Notes: generated by a model not told the origin, from the letters alone. Positions 34,851-44,487 are shown, numbered from the stretch's first letter. The stretch: DNA of 64,000 nt from CAZOOA01 sp964581355 (GCA_964581355.1 CAZOOA010000001.1:81468-145467); one strand, 5' to 3'. Numbers and translations: made by a program.

Positions 34851-36247
34851 CTGTTTTGCTCCTCAGTCATTTGTAACTGCGTATGCATTTCCCGGGAAAG
34901 CTTTCGCATGGTCTCTGTCGATTCATTAATGGAAGTTACCGTGGAGGCTTGTTCCTGGGAGGCCGCAGCAATACTTTCCACGCTTTCTGAAAGCTGCTCT
35001 GCCGCTGAAGCTATTTCACCGATTTCACTGCTAATTTCTTCAATGGCAAGTAAAACATTATTGATTACATCCCGGGTACTTTGAACGGTTTTGTTGCCGG
35101 CTTCCACTTCCTTGGCCCGGTCTTCAATGGTTGAAACCACTGTATCTGACTCACCCTGGATATCCTGGACAATCTCTGAGATTTCACCGCTTGATTTTGC
35201 AGCCTGGTTGGCCAGTTTGCGCACTTCGTCAGCTACTACGGCAAAACCAGTTCCGTGTTCCCCGGCGCGAGCGGCTTCAATGGCCGCATTGAGAGCCAGC
35301 ATATTGGTTTCTTCAGCTATAGAGTTAATAACTTCAAGTATGTGTTCGATGTTATTTACTTTCCCGGCAAGGTTGGTGATGCTTTCCCGGAAGAGGTCAA
35401 AGGAATGTCTAATCGTTTCCATTTGCTCTGTAAAGTCTTCCAGGGCCTGTTTGCCTTGCTCCGCCTCCTTAGCTGCCTGTTCTCCATAATTGGAAACTTT
35501 GCGTGTATGTTCTTTTAACTCCTGGGAGCTGGAAGCCAGCTCATTGTTGGCGCTGGCCACTTCTTCAAAGGATGAGGTCAGGTTTTCGGTAGCCCGGGCA
35601 ATGTTTTCACTAAGGGAAGTGGTTTGTTCGCAGGTGTCGCTGGCTTTAGACACAATGGCCTTGTTGAACTCTGCCAGATCCCTTGATGACATTTCAAATT
35701 GAATCACCCTTTCGACTAAAGTCCTTCCCCTGTAAGAAGCAAAAACAATTGCAATTGTCGTCAGCAAGAAAACCAGCGAATTGGCAGAGAGAGCGGAAAT
35801 GTCAGCCGCTTCCATGCCCCTGCCGGGATCGGTAAAAACAAAAACAGCATTTCCAGCGATTCCCAGCGCCCCGCTGAAAATGACCAGCGGCAGGTTAAAG
35901 TATAAAATCGTAATAACAATAGGAAGCACCCAAAAAGGGGATAAAGCCAGGGATACTTCGTTTATCCAGACAATAAACCCAAACCCGACAAAACTTGCCG
36001 CGGTAAGGACATACTTAACAAAACCGCTTTCCTGGTAGTATCGACAAATCAGGGTTGCCAGCAGGAAAGCCCCACCCATCCCTGCTGCCATCAAGATCAT
36101 TTCAAGCCAGGTGGTGCGAAGGATATCCGTAACGATTAAAGCCCCGAGCAGAGTGAAGCCGGCAATAAAAATACCCCATAAAATTTTTACCACAAGTATG
36201 TTGGTTTCCAACTCATTCCGCTTAAACTCTGACAAACCATGTTCCAT
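34847..36247 (-). CDS. Methyl-accepting chemotaxis protein with integral membrane N-terminus
   Basis: This transducer of 466 residues signals through CheA/CheW. About six membrane helices fill residues 15-175, with no extracellular Cache or four-helix sensor domain, so it probably senses a membrane or intracellular signal. The rest is a cytoplasmic coiled-coil hairpin with the tip signature EETNMLALNAAIEAARAGE near residue 320. There is no HAMP domain that I can identify. The ATG at 36247 has AAAGGAG upstream. It is the only gene here that runs against the sepF-yggT direction, and its stop codon lies in the CTAA border of the structured repeat. Confidence 0.92.
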   Translation of the reverse strand: MEHGLSEFKRNELETNILVVKILWGIFIAGFTLLGALIVTDILRTTWLEMILMAAGMGGAFLLATLICRYYQESGFVKYVLTAASFVGFGFIVWINEVSLALSPFWVLPIVITILYFNLPLVIFSGALGIAGNAVFVFTDPGRGMEAADISALSANSLVFLLTTIAIVFASYRGRTLVERVIQFEMSSRDLAEFNKAIVSKASDTCEQTTSLSENIARATENLTSSFEEVASANNELASSSQELKEHTRKVSNYGEQAAKEAEQGKQALEDFTEQMETIRHSFDLFRESITNLAGKVNNIEHILEVINSIAEETNMLALNAAIEAARAGEHGTGFAVVADEVRKLANQAAKSSGEISEIVQDIQGESDTVVSTIEDRAKEVEAGNKTVQSTRDVINNVLLAIEEISSEIGEIASAAEQLSESVESIAAASQEQASTVTSINESTETMRKLSREMHTQLQMTEEQNS

Positions 36248-36467
36248 GCTTTCTCTCCTTTCCCTTGTTAAGCACCCACTTATGATTGAACAATTAGGAT
36301 GAAAATCTTTGTATGATTATTCCCTTTCGACACCTTTCCTGGAAAATCCTTGCGCTTGTGAAATATTTTAAGCGCAAAATTTATTTATCAGCCAGCAGGT
36401 ATAACGAATTTCTAGCGGTTAGGGTTGACCGCCCTTGAAATAATGTTTAAACTTAAGGGGACAGGGG

Positions 36468-36752
36468 GTGAGAGATATTTTACTTCGTGATATGATCATT
36501 GCTTTTTTTGATATTCTTGTCGTGCTAATTTTTGTTCGTATTATTTTAAGCTGGTTTCCAGTCAACCCGTATGGAAACCCCACATTGATGAATATAATCT
36601 ACTTCTTAAGAAACGTTTCAGAGCCCTTTTTAGCTCCGTTCAGGAGTGTTATCCCCCCTTTAAGAATGGGTGGGGGGCACCTTGACTTATCGCCAATTAT
36701 TGCTTTATTTGTTCTGAGGTTGATTCGAAACCTGTTACTGGGTGTTTTATAA
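36468..36752 (+). CDS. yggT: YggT family membrane protein
   Basis: This small integral membrane protein of 94 residues has two hydrophobic segments (about 9-30 and 68-94) around the conserved RIILSWFPVNPYGNP...LRNVSEPFLAPFRSVIPP core. The family occurs beside sepF in Gram-positive division clusters and has been linked to osmotic and division functions, but the mechanism is unknown. The start is GTG with GGGGACAGGGG upstream. Confidence 0.92.
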   Translation: MRDILLRDMIIAFFDILVVLIFVRIILSWFPVNPYGNPTLMNIIYFLRNVSEPFLAPFRSVIPPLRMGGGHLDLSPIIALFVLRLIRNLLLGVL

Positions 36753-36779
36753 AATACGGTATGCGTTGGGGGAAAAAGG

Positions 36780-37571
36780 ATGCACGAGCGAGACCTTCAG
36801 GATTACTTAAATCCGGCAGAAAAAAAATGGGCTGAGTATTTTGTGTCGATACTGGAAAAAGTCGCAAATGAACATGTAGAGCTGTGCACTCCCTTTGCCG
36901 ATCCCAGGCAGCAGCAAATTGCTGGCGATATAGCCGAGGGCTATTCGGAGCTAAAATGTTTGTTTTGGGGTGGCATTCCGGAGGCTGAAAGGGCCCGGAT
37001 CTTCGTTTCCCCTTTTCCAGAAGTTAAAATGACCCAGTCCAGCCAGGTAGGCTGCCTGGTTGTTAAGGGAAAGTTCCCAGCCCATACTCTTACTCACAGG
37101 GATTTCCTGGGGGCCGTTTTGGGTTTGGGCCTTCGCCGGGAGATGGTCGGAGATATTATCTACCGCGGTGGCGATACCGCCTTTATTATAATCCATGCAG
37201 ACCTGGTGCCTTTTCTTCTCCAGGGTTTGCAGGAAGTCGGTCGTTATGCCGTTGAAGTCAGCACCTTGGATTTGGAAGAGCTGGAGCAGGTTCTACCTCC
37301 GAAGCGGGTAAAAGAAATTAAAGGCACTGTCCCATCAATGCGGATTGATGTGGTCGCAGGACTGGGTTTCGGTCTTTCCCGCTCCAAGATTGCTCCGTTG
37401 ATTAAAGGGGGGCAGGTAAAAGTTAATCACCAGGTTATCAACCAGCCTTCACGACTGGTGAAATTGGGCGATATGATTTCTTTGGCCGGCAAAGGCAGGA
37501 TTGAGCTTGTTTCTTCATCAGGTGAAACCCGGAAAGGTCGCCTGCACCTGTTGATTCATCGAATAATTTAA
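36780..37571 (+). CDS. ylmH: YlmH family S4-domain RNA-binding protein
   Basis: The protein is 263 residues long with an N-terminal two-lobed region and a C-terminal S4 RNA-binding domain (about 185-250; MRIDVVAGLGFGLSRSKIAPLIKGGQVKVN). YlmH binds the large ribosomal subunit and has been reported to take part in ribosome-associated quality control in Bacillus. The partner factor RqcH is encoded 7 kb downstream at 44519-46294. It sits between yggT and divIVA as in most Firmicutes. Confidence 0.93.
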   Translation: MHERDLQDYLNPAEKKWAEYFVSILEKVANEHVELCTPFADPRQQQIAGDIAEGYSELKCLFWGGIPEAERARIFVSPFPEVKMTQSSQVGCLVVKGKFPAHTLTHRDFLGAVLGLGLRREMVGDIIYRGGDTAFIIIHADLVPFLLQGLQEVGRYAVEVSTLDLEELEQVLPPKRVKEIKGTVPSMRIDVVAGLGFGLSRSKIAPLIKGGQVKVNHQVINQPSRLVKLGDMISLAGKGRIELVSSSGETRKGRLHLLIHRII

Positions 37572-37689
37572 GGAAAAATTTACGTTGCAGCAGGAATAGC
37601 CGAACAATTGTCGAAAATCCTTTTAAATAGAGCTTATAACGAATAACAGGGCTTTGCCCCGGTTTTCTTAGCAGAGAAGGAGGGAAATG

Positions 37690-38190
37690 ATGAGCATAAC
37701 CCCAATTGATATTCAGAACAAAGAATTTGAAAAATCCTTACGAGGGTACAAACAAATTGAAGTCGATGAATTTCTGGAACAGGTTGCAAAAGATTTTGAG
37801 CAGGTGATCAAGGAAAAAATGGCCCTGGAAGAAAAAATCAAGCAGATGGAAGAAAAGCTGGCCCAGTATCAAAAGCTGGAAAATACTCTCCATAATTCCA
37901 TCATTGTAGCCCAGGAAACAGCGGAAGATATTAAGCGCAACGCCAGCAAGGAAGCGGAGCTAATCCGCAGGGAAGCCGACAAAGATGCCCAGCGGGTTAT
38001 TGAAGAGTCCAGGTATAAGGCCAGCCGTATCCTGGCTGAGCATGAAGAAATATATAAGCAGGCCCAGATCTTTAAGCTGCGCTTCCGTTCTTTTATCGAA
38101 GCCCAACTGGCTTCCATGGAACTTGAAGACTGGCTGCACATGGAAAACGCAGATGAGGATGCGGAGCAGCGGCCAGAAGATGCCGATTGA
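37690..38190 (+). CDS. divIVA: Septum site / cell pole protein DivIVA
   Basis: DivIVA senses negative membrane curvature and recruits pole and septum proteins. The 166 residues have the N-terminal membrane-binding domain (ITPIDIQNKEFEKSLRGYKQIEVDEFL, about 1-55) and a long coiled coil (about 60-150) with an acidic tail. The second ATG (37690) is better placed relative to AGGAGGG than the first (37687). The next feature is the ileS T-box leader. Confidence 0.95.
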   Translation: MSITPIDIQNKEFEKSLRGYKQIEVDEFLEQVAKDFEQVIKEKMALEEKIKQMEEKLAQYQKLENTLHNSIIVAQETAEDIKRNASKEAELIRREADKDAQRVIEESRYKASRILAEHEEIYKQAQIFKLRFRSFIEAQLASMELEDWLHMENADEDAEQRPEDAD

Positions 38191-38314
38191 GGTTTTCTGC
38201 TTCTGGTATGCGTCAATCATCTGCGAAAAACATTTCAACAGGACAAATAATTATGTCTCAAAAGGATTATTAGCCTCCTCCAGGATATAATAGGTATTAA
38301 TAGTTTTAAGCAAA

Positions 38315-38555
38315 AATGTGATGACCGGGAGAGTAGATACAGGTATTGTTTTCACAGCGAGCCGGTGCTGGTGGAAGTCCGGTAAAACGACTGTATCGAA
38401 GATCGCCCGTGAACTTTAACTTCGAAAGGGCTTCCCCGGTAGAAGTTAACGCCAAGGCTGCGTTACAGCTTGTTGTTTAAGTGGTTACACGTTTGGATGT
38501 AACAATTAGGGTGGTACCGCGGGAAAGTCTCGTCCCTCAGGCGAGATTTTTTTAA
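38315..38555 (+). promoter_or_regulatory. T-box leader of ileS (isoleucine specifier)
   Basis: This is a tRNA-sensing antitermination leader. Stem I has the loop E motif AGTA facing GAA, both adjoining the GATAC/GTATC helix (38334-38338 region and 38393-38397); the specifier ATC (Ile) is at 38402-38404. The T-box AGGGTGGTACCGCG is at 38508-38521. The terminator TCTCG (38528-38532)/CGAGA (38542-38546) with a T-run to 38553 follows. Uncharged tRNA-Ile would favour the antiterminator. A TATAAT at 38286-38291 is a plausible -10; no good -35 is visible. Confidence 0.95.
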
Positions 38556-38647
38556 TTAATTGTTTATAAAAATACTTCAAAATAAGGGGGTTCGAGCCCG
38601 GGTTTCCAAGGAAGTTGTTAAAGCGCTTGAAGCCAGGGCGAAATAAA

Positions 38648-41440
38648 ATGGATTATAGTAAAACACTAAATTTGCCTAAAACGGATTTTCCCATGAAGGC
38701 AGGTCTTCCCCGAAAAGAACCGTTGATCCTGGAAAAATGGGAAGAGGAAAAAATCTTTGACCAAATGGCACAGTTAAGAGAAGGCGCCCCGGACTTTGTC
38801 TTGCATGACGGTCCGCCTTATGCCAACGGGAACATTCATATGGGCACGGCGTTAAACAAGGTTCTGAAAGATATGATCAATCGATATAAATTTATGAAAG
38901 GGTTTCATGTTCCCTATGTCCCGGGTTGGGATACCCACGGCTTGCCCGTGGAACACCAGGTAATCAAAACCAAAAAAATTAACAGGGAAGATGTGTCAGA
39001 CATTGATTTTCGGGAAATGTGCCGGGAATACGCCCTTCATTACCTGGATGTCCAAAGGGAGCAGTTTAAAAGGCTGGGCGTTTTCGGTGACTGGGATAAC
39101 CCCTATATTACCCTGGATCCTGCTTTTGAAGCCAGGCAGATTGGGGTTTTTGGCCGGATGGCACAAAAGGGCTTTATTTACCAGGGTCTAAAGCCGGTAT
39201 ATTGGTGTCCCCAGTGTGAGACTGCCTTGGCGGAAGCCGAAGTTGAATACCTGGAGAAACGCTCTCCTTCCATTTATGTAAAATTTCCTGTCGTGGAGCA
39301 TGGTCAAAAGTGGGGCAGCGAACATGAGCCGACCCATGTGTTGATCTGGACGACCACACCCTGGACTATCCCGGCCAACCTGGCTGTTGCTGTCCACCCG
39401 GAATCGGACTATGTTTTACTAAAGAGCGGGGATGAATATTATCTGCTGGCCAAAGAAATGGTCGAACATGTAATTAATGAAACAGGTGTACAGAAGGGTC
39501 GTATTTGTGCCACCTTCAAAGGAGCCGAACTGGAAGGGATTGTCTGCCGTCACCCGGTTTATGACCGAGAGTCCAAGTTGGTTCTGGCCGACTATGTATC
39601 CATGGAGCAGGGAACGGGTTGTGTGCATACAGCCCCGGGGCATGGCCAGGAGGACTACGACACGGGCCTGAAGTATGATCTGCCCATCTATGCTCCCATG
39701 AATGAAAAAGGCTTTTTCACTGAGGATGCCGGTGAATTTTCCGGGTTACGCTTTGATGAAGGAAATAAAGCGGTTACCCAGGCCCTGGAGAGGGAAAGTG
39801 CCCTGTTAAACCTCTCCTTTTTGACCCACCAGTATCCCCACTGCTGGCGCTGCAAAAAAGAAGTGATTTTCAGGGCGACTGAACAATGGTTTGCTTCGAT
39901 TCGTAAATTCAGGGAGGAGGCCCTCCAGGCTGTCCGGGATGTGAACTGGATCCCTTCCTGGGGTGAAGGCCGGATGAAAAATATGCTCGCTGACCGACAG
40001 GACTGGTGTATCTCCAGGCAGAGGGTCTGGGGTGTCCCTCTGCCTATCTTTTATTGCCGGGACTGCGGGGAAACGATCTTAACGGAAGACAGTATTGCAT
40101 CAGTCCAGGAGCTTTTCTTCAGGGAAGGTTCCAATGCCTGGTATATTTATGAAGCGGAAGAGATTCTCCCAGGCGGTTATACCTGCAATCATTGCAACGG
40201 GAAATCCTTCCGAAAAGAAGAGGATATCATGGATGTCTGGTTTGATTCCGGCTCCAGCCATGATGCTGTACTGGAGGTGCGGGAAGATTTAAGCTGGCCA
40301 GCAGACCTTTACCTGGAAGGCAGTGACCAGTTCCGCGGGTGGTTCCAATCTTCCCTGCTGACGGCCGTGGCAACCCGGGGGAAGCCCCCATACAAAAGTG
40401 TCCTGTCCCATGGATGGGTTGTTGATGGCGAAGGACGTAAGATGTCTAAATCCATGGGTAATGTCATCGCCCCGGAAGAGATTATTGAGCAGTATGGTGC
40501 TGATATTCTTCGGCTTTGGGTTTCCAGCGCTGATTTTACCAGTGATATTCATCTTTCCAAAAACATTTTAAAACAGCTGGCAGAGGTATACCGCAAAATC
40601 CGCAATACCTGCCGCTTTCTACTTGGCAACCTGCATGACTTTGACCCGCAAAAAAACGCTGTTGAATACAGACAGCTGGAAGAACTGGATCGTGTGCTTT
40701 TACACCGTTTAAAAAAACTGGCAGAAAGGACCGATCAGGCATACAATGACTATGAATTCCATCATGTCTTTCATTCGGTGCATAACTTTGCCGTGATTGA
40801 CCTGAGCAATTTTTACATGGATATCATTAAAGACAGGTTATATGTCCTGCCAGCAGATGATCATTCCAGGAGGGCGGCTCAGACTGTATTGTGTGAAGTT
40901 TTGCAGACTTTAACCTGCTTGATTGCACCGGTCCTGCCTTTTACAGCTGACGAAATTCAAACCCATATTCCTTTCAGGCAGGGAGAAAGCGTTATGCTTG
41001 CGTCCTGGCCTCAACTGCCCCACCATTACCTGGACGACGAACTGGCGGAGCGCTGGGAAGTGCTGGGTGAACTAAGAGATGAAGTCAACCGGGCGCTGGA
41101 AAAAGCGCGGCAGGAGAAACTGATCGGCAACTCCCTGCAGGCCCATGTTGACCTCTATCCAGGACCGGAACTCCTGGATAGGATCAAAGAATATGAAACC
41201 AATCTGCCTGCCCTTTTTATCGTCTCTTCCTGCAGGCTGCATGAAACCCCTGCTTTTTCTTCAGAGGATAGGGTGGAGGCCGCGAAGACCCTAGATTTGA
41301 GGGTGAAAGTAGAAAAAGCACCTGGAGAAAAATGCTCCCGCTGCTGGATGTTCTGCCCTTCGGTGGTGGAAGAAAAAACCCATGACAATGTCTGCCAGCG
41401 GTGCAATTCCATCCTGGAGAAAATAGAAATATCGGAGTGA
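38648..41440 (+). CDS. ileS: Isoleucyl-tRNA synthetase
   Basis: This class I synthetase has 930 residues. The HIGH-type motif is in PPYANGNIHMGTA (about residue 55), the CP1 editing domain that hydrolyses Val-tRNA-Ile spans about 190-400, and KMSKS is at K598-S602. The C-terminal zinc finger (CSRCW...CQRC) is present. I start at ATG 38648 because it gives the family N-terminus MDYSKTLNLPKTDFPM; an in-frame TTG at 38615 is possible, but its extension is not conserved. The T-box controls it. Confidence 0.97.
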   Translation: MDYSKTLNLPKTDFPMKAGLPRKEPLILEKWEEEKIFDQMAQLREGAPDFVLHDGPPYANGNIHMGTALNKVLKDMINRYKFMKGFHVPYVPGWDTHGLPVEHQVIKTKKINREDVSDIDFREMCREYALHYLDVQREQFKRLGVFGDWDNPYITLDPAFEARQIGVFGRMAQKGFIYQGLKPVYWCPQCETALAEAEVEYLEKRSPSIYVKFPVVEHGQKWGSEHEPTHVLIWTTTPWTIPANLAVAVHPESDYVLLKSGDEYYLLAKEMVEHVINETGVQKGRICATFKGAELEGIVCRHPVYDRESKLVLADYVSMEQGTGCVHTAPGHGQEDYDTGLKYDLPIYAPMNEKGFFTEDAGEFSGLRFDEGNKAVTQALERESALLNLSFLTHQYPHCWRCKKEVIFRATEQWFASIRKFREEALQAVRDVNWIPSWGEGRMKNMLADRQDWCISRQRVWGVPLPIFYCRDCGETILTEDSIASVQELFFREGSNAWYIYEAEEILPGGYTCNHCNGKSFRKEEDIMDVWFDSGSSHDAVLEVREDLSWPADLYLEGSDQFRGWFQSSLLTAVATRGKPPYKSVLSHGWVVDGEGRKMSKSMGNVIAPEEIIEQYGADILRLWVSSADFTSDIHLSKNILKQLAEVYRKIRNTCRFLLGNLHDFDPQKNAVEYRQLEELDRVLLHRLKKLAERTDQAYNDYEFHHVFHSVHNFAVIDLSNFYMDIIKDRLYVLPADDHSRRAAQTVLCEVLQTLTCLIAPVLPFTADEIQTHIPFRQGESVMLASWPQLPHHYLDDELAERWEVLGELRDEVNRALEKARQEKLIGNSLQAHVDLYPGPELLDRIKEYETNLPALFIVSSCRLHETPAFSSEDRVEAAKTLDLRVKVEKAPGEKCSRCWMFCPSVVEEKTHDNVCQRCNSILEKIEISE

Positions 41441-41483
41441 AAGATTGTATATCCTGATAACAGGCTAAGGGAGTTGTTTTATA

Positions 41484-41831
41484 TTGTCTTTTAGCGAAGA
41501 TGGAAGGGAAGAATATGGACATGAAGAACAAAATGACCAGGAAGAGCAGGAAGAGCAGGAAGAGCAGGACTTGAAAGATAAAATTGCTGATTTATCGGCA
41601 AAGATCGAGAAATATAACCTGGCCGAATACATGACGCTGCTGAACAGCCCCAGGCGGTTTTTAATGATCAATTTTCTGGCCGGTCTGGCCCGGGGGTTTG
41701 GAATCGCCTTGGGGATGACCATACTGGGTGCCCTGATTCTGTATGTGCTGCAGAGGCTGGTTGTTTTGAACCTTCCTATAATCGGCGATTTTATCGCTGA
41801 GCTTGTGCGCATAGTCCTTACCTACCTGTAG
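41484..41831 (+). CDS. DUF5665-like small membrane protein
   Basis: The protein is 115 residues long. The first 30 residues are highly acidic with an EEQ repeat; a short helical region (LKDKIADLSAKIEKYNLAEYM) follows, and then one or two hydrophobic helices (about 64-90 and 95-115). The layout and the LNSPRRFLMINFLAGLARG stretch match DUF5665 proteins found near ileS in clostridia. Function is unknown. The only good start in frame is TTG, with GGGAG upstream. Confidence 0.65.
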   Translation: MSFSEDGREEYGHEEQNDQEEQEEQEEQDLKDKIADLSAKIEKYNLAEYMTLLNSPRRFLMINFLAGLARGFGIALGMTILGALILYVLQRLVVLNLPIIGDFIAELVRIVLTYL

Positions 41832-41869
41832 TATACTACACATACGGTTTTACCGTTGACGGTGATTAT

Positions 41870-42451
41870 ATGGAAAGGTTGTGTAAGGATATGACGCACA
41901 TGCATGATGTTGGGGAGTTTGCCAGGCAGTTGCAGGAAGAAAGGCAAAGGCTTTTTCTCTCCCTGGAGCAGGAAGGGATCACCAGGCAAACGGCCCTGAA
42001 AGAGGGAATCCAGGAGCTTTCAGTGGTTGATAACCATCCCGCTGATTCCGGCTCAGAACTGTTTGAGCGCTCTAAAGACCTGGCATTTCACAGTAAAAAT
42101 ATCAAGATGCTAAAGGAAGTTGAAGGTGCACTGCAGCGGATCGCCGAGGGGAAATACGGGATTTGCCCGGGCTGTACAGGCCTGGTTGAGCGGGAGCGTT
42201 TAAAAGTTCTCCCCCAGGCACTATATTGTACCGCCTGCCAGAAGCACAGGGAACTGCAGGTTGGGGAAGAAAGAAGCCCGGTGCGTCCTGTGGAGGAGCG
42301 GCACCTGTTCCCTCCTTTTGAACGCATCCTGGCAGGGGAGTCTCATCGTTATGGTGAAGAAAGTGCCTGGGAGGAAGTAGCCCGTTATGGTACGGCCAGC
42401 TCGCCCCAGGATACCCCGGAAGAAATGGCAGGACCTGATGAACTGGAGTGA
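41870..42451 (+). CDS. TraR/DksA-type zinc finger protein (YteA-like)
   Basis: The protein is 193 residues long: an N-terminal coiled coil (about 10-75), then a DksA-type C4 zinc finger (CPGC near 99-102 and CTAC near 120-123), and an acidic, poorly conserved tail. DksA proteins act in the secondary channel of RNA polymerase; Gram-positive YteA-like members are often linked to sporulation, with no defined target. The N-terminal DxxDxA tip residues of true DksA are not evident. Start sites at 41870 or 41891 are both possible. The end overlaps the lspA leader region. Confidence 0.85.
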   Translation: MERLCKDMTHMHDVGEFARQLQEERQRLFLSLEQEGITRQTALKEGIQELSVVDNHPADSGSELFERSKDLAFHSKNIKMLKEVEGALQRIAEGKYGICPGCTGLVERERLKVLPQALYCTACQKHRELQVGEERSPVRPVEERHLFPPFERILAGESHRYGEESAWEEVARYGTASSPQDTPEEMAGPDELE

Positions 42452-42459
42452 GGATAATA

Positions 42460-42960
42460 ATGGATTTCGGACAGAAAAAAAAGATAAATTTGCGATTGGG
42501 GCTGGCGACTTTTTTAATCATCGCTGTCATGGTTATTGTGTTGGACCAGGCAACAAAGATCATTGTGGTCGGGAATTTCAATCTTGGTGATTCAGTACCA
42601 TTGATCCCGGGAATCTTCCATCTGACTTATGTCCGTAATCCTGGGGCAGCCTTTGGTATTCTGGCGGAAAGAACAACTTTTTTTATCGTTATTACTGTTA
42701 TAATGATAGTCCTGATTATGTATGGGCGTAGTTTGTTTTCCACTCGCCATGTTTTCATCCACCTCGCTCTGGCCCTTCAGCTTGGTGGTGCCATGGGCAA
42801 CTTTATTGACCGAATAAGGTTTGGGTATGTGATTGATTTTATTGATTTTCAAATCTGGCCGGTTTTTAATATTGCCGATATTGCCATAGTAGCAGGGATG
42901 ATTTTTCTGCTGATCAGCTTATTCAAAAATACTGCCTTTATCCAGGAACGAAAGGGATAG
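42460..42960 (+). CDS. lspA: Lipoprotein signal peptidase (signal peptidase II)
   Basis: LspA cleaves the signal peptide of diacylglyceryl prolipoproteins and is an aspartic protease in the membrane. The 166 residues have four membrane helices. The catalytic aspartates lie in GNFIDRI (about residue 115) and FNIADIAI (about 138), and VLDQATK and RNPGAAFGIL are also conserved. I start at ATG 42460, which has TGAGGA upstream; a GTG at 42448 overlaps the previous stop. Confidence 0.96.
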   Translation: MDFGQKKKINLRLGLATFLIIAVMVIVLDQATKIIVVGNFNLGDSVPLIPGIFHLTYVRNPGAAFGILAERTTFFIVITVIMIVLIMYGRSLFSTRHVFIHLALALQLGGAMGNFIDRIRFGYVIDFIDFQIWPVFNIADIAIVAGMIFLLISLFKNTAFIQERKG

Positions 42961-42965
42961 CTGCC

Positions 42966-43919
42966 ATGGAACCTGCAGAAAACAAGTGTTTCATCGTTGA
43001 TGAACAAAGCAGTGAAATGCGCCTGGACTTGTACCTGGCTCAACAGGAACCAGGCTATACCCGGTCCTATTGGCAAAAAATGTGTCGGCAGGGCAATGTG
43101 ACCATTAATGGTCAAGCACAAACAAAACCAGCGTTTAAATTAAAACCAGGGCAAATGATCCAGGTCCACATTCCTGCACCACAGGCAATGGTCGCGGATC
43201 CGGAGAACATTCCCCTGGAAATTATCTACGAAGATCAAGATCTGCTGGTTGTAAATAAACCGAAAGGCATGGTTGTTCATCCTGCGGCGGGTCATCGGAC
43301 AGGCACGCTGGTTAATGCGCTGTTGTTTCACTGCCAGCAACTTCCTGCGGTGGGTGAAAAATTAAGGCCGGGCATTGTCCACCGGCTGGACAAGGATACC
43401 ACAGGCCTTCTTGTTGTGGCAAAAGATGAACTGTCTTTTGGCAGCCTGGCCCGGCAGTTAAAGGACCGGGAGATGAAGCGGGAATATTTGGCTGTTGTCC
43501 ATGGACAGCCCAGGCGAACTTCCGGGACTGTTAATGCCACCCTGGGAAGAGATCCGGTAGACCGGAAAAAATTTACTGTCCGAGAAGCTGGAGCAGGACG
43601 GCCTGCCATTACTCATTACCAGGTTTTAAAAATTTTGGGGCCCTATTCCTTGCTCTCGTTGAAGTTGGAGACAGGGCGCACCCACCAGATTCGGGTTCAT
43701 CTTGCATATCTAAAGTGTCCTGTTGTGGGAGATCCCCTGTATGGACCTCAAAAATCCCCGTACCGGAACATGGGACAATTGCTCCATGCAGGCACCCTGG
43801 GTTTCCAGCATCCTAAGAGCAATGAGTACATGGAATTTATGGTGGAACCGGGAGATGAGTTCAAGAATTTTTTAGCCAGGGGAGAAAACTATGAATGCAT
43901 ACAAAACTCAGATAATTGA
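42966..43919 (+). CDS. rluD: RluD-type 23S rRNA pseudouridine synthase
   Basis: The protein is 317 residues long: an N-terminal S4 domain (about 18-75) and the RluA/RluD catalytic domain with D in GIVHRLDKDTTGLL near residue 142. KREYLAVVHG and TGRTHQIRVHLA are present. It isomerises uridines in 23S rRNA, probably in the helix 69 region by homology, although family members differ in target. It lies five bases after lspA, a very common pair, and its end overlaps pyrR by 29 bases. Confidence 0.94.
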   Translation: MEPAENKCFIVDEQSSEMRLDLYLAQQEPGYTRSYWQKMCRQGNVTINGQAQTKPAFKLKPGQMIQVHIPAPQAMVADPENIPLEIIYEDQDLLVVNKPKGMVVHPAAGHRTGTLVNALLFHCQQLPAVGEKLRPGIVHRLDKDTTGLLVVAKDELSFGSLARQLKDREMKREYLAVVHGQPRRTSGTVNATLGRDPVDRKKFTVREAGAGRPAITHYQVLKILGPYSLLSLKLETGRTHQIRVHLAYLKCPVVGDPLYGPQKSPYRNMGQLLHAGTLGFQHPKSNEYMEFMVEPGDEFKNFLARGENYECIQNSDN

Positions 43920-44487
43920 CAGTGATGGCATCCGCAGGGCGCTTACCCGGATCGCCCACGAAATTGTGGAAAGAAACAAGGGGACAAAGGATCTTGTCCT
44001 TGTGGGAATCAAGCGGCGGGGTGTGCCCCTGGCCCACCGTGTGGCAGCGGCGATTAACAAGATAGAAAATCTTTTGCCGCCTGTTGGCGTTTTAGATATT
44101 ACGCCGTATCGGGACGATTTGGATAACGAACTGGAAGACAACAGGGCCAGAGAGCAGGCAGCCAATCTGCCCTTTTCTGTAGAGTCCAGGATTGTTGTGT
44201 TGGTGGATGATGTGCTTTACACAGGCCGTTCTGTCAGGGCTGCTATGGATGCCTTGATTGACCGGGGCAGGCCCCGGATGATCCAGTTGGCTGTTCTGGT
44301 TGACCGGGGTCATCGCGAACTGCCGATTCGCCCTGACTTTGTCGGGAAGAATGTCCCTACAAGCCACATGGAAAACATTTCTGTTTGCCTGGAAGAAATT
44401 GATGGATACGATGAAGTCTTGATTATCAAACCCAAAAAAGAGAAAGACAGCAACGGGATTGAAGCGGACGCAGGGGAATCGGAATAG
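43891..44487 (+). CDS. pyrR: Bifunctional pyr operon regulator / uracil phosphoribosyltransferase
   Basis: PyrR binds pyr mRNA in a UMP-dependent way to cause attenuation, and it has UPRT activity. The 198 residues show the type I PRTase fold with the PRPP loop VVLVDDVLYTGRSVRAA near residue 105, and the basic KRRGVPLA stretch. The C-terminal 20 residues (KKEKDSNGIEADAGESE) are longer than usual. In many Firmicutes pyrR leads the pyr operon; here it ends the lspA-rluD run and rqcH converges on it, so pyr genes must be elsewhere. Confidence 0.95.
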   Translation: MNAYKTQIIDSDGIRRALTRIAHEIVERNKGTKDLVLVGIKRRGVPLAHRVAAAINKIENLLPPVGVLDITPYRDDLDNELEDNRAREQAANLPFSVESRIVVLVDDVLYTGRSVRAAMDALIDRGRPRMIQLAVLVDRGHRELPIRPDFVGKNVPTSHMENISVCLEEIDGYDEVLIIKPKKEKDSNGIEADAGESE

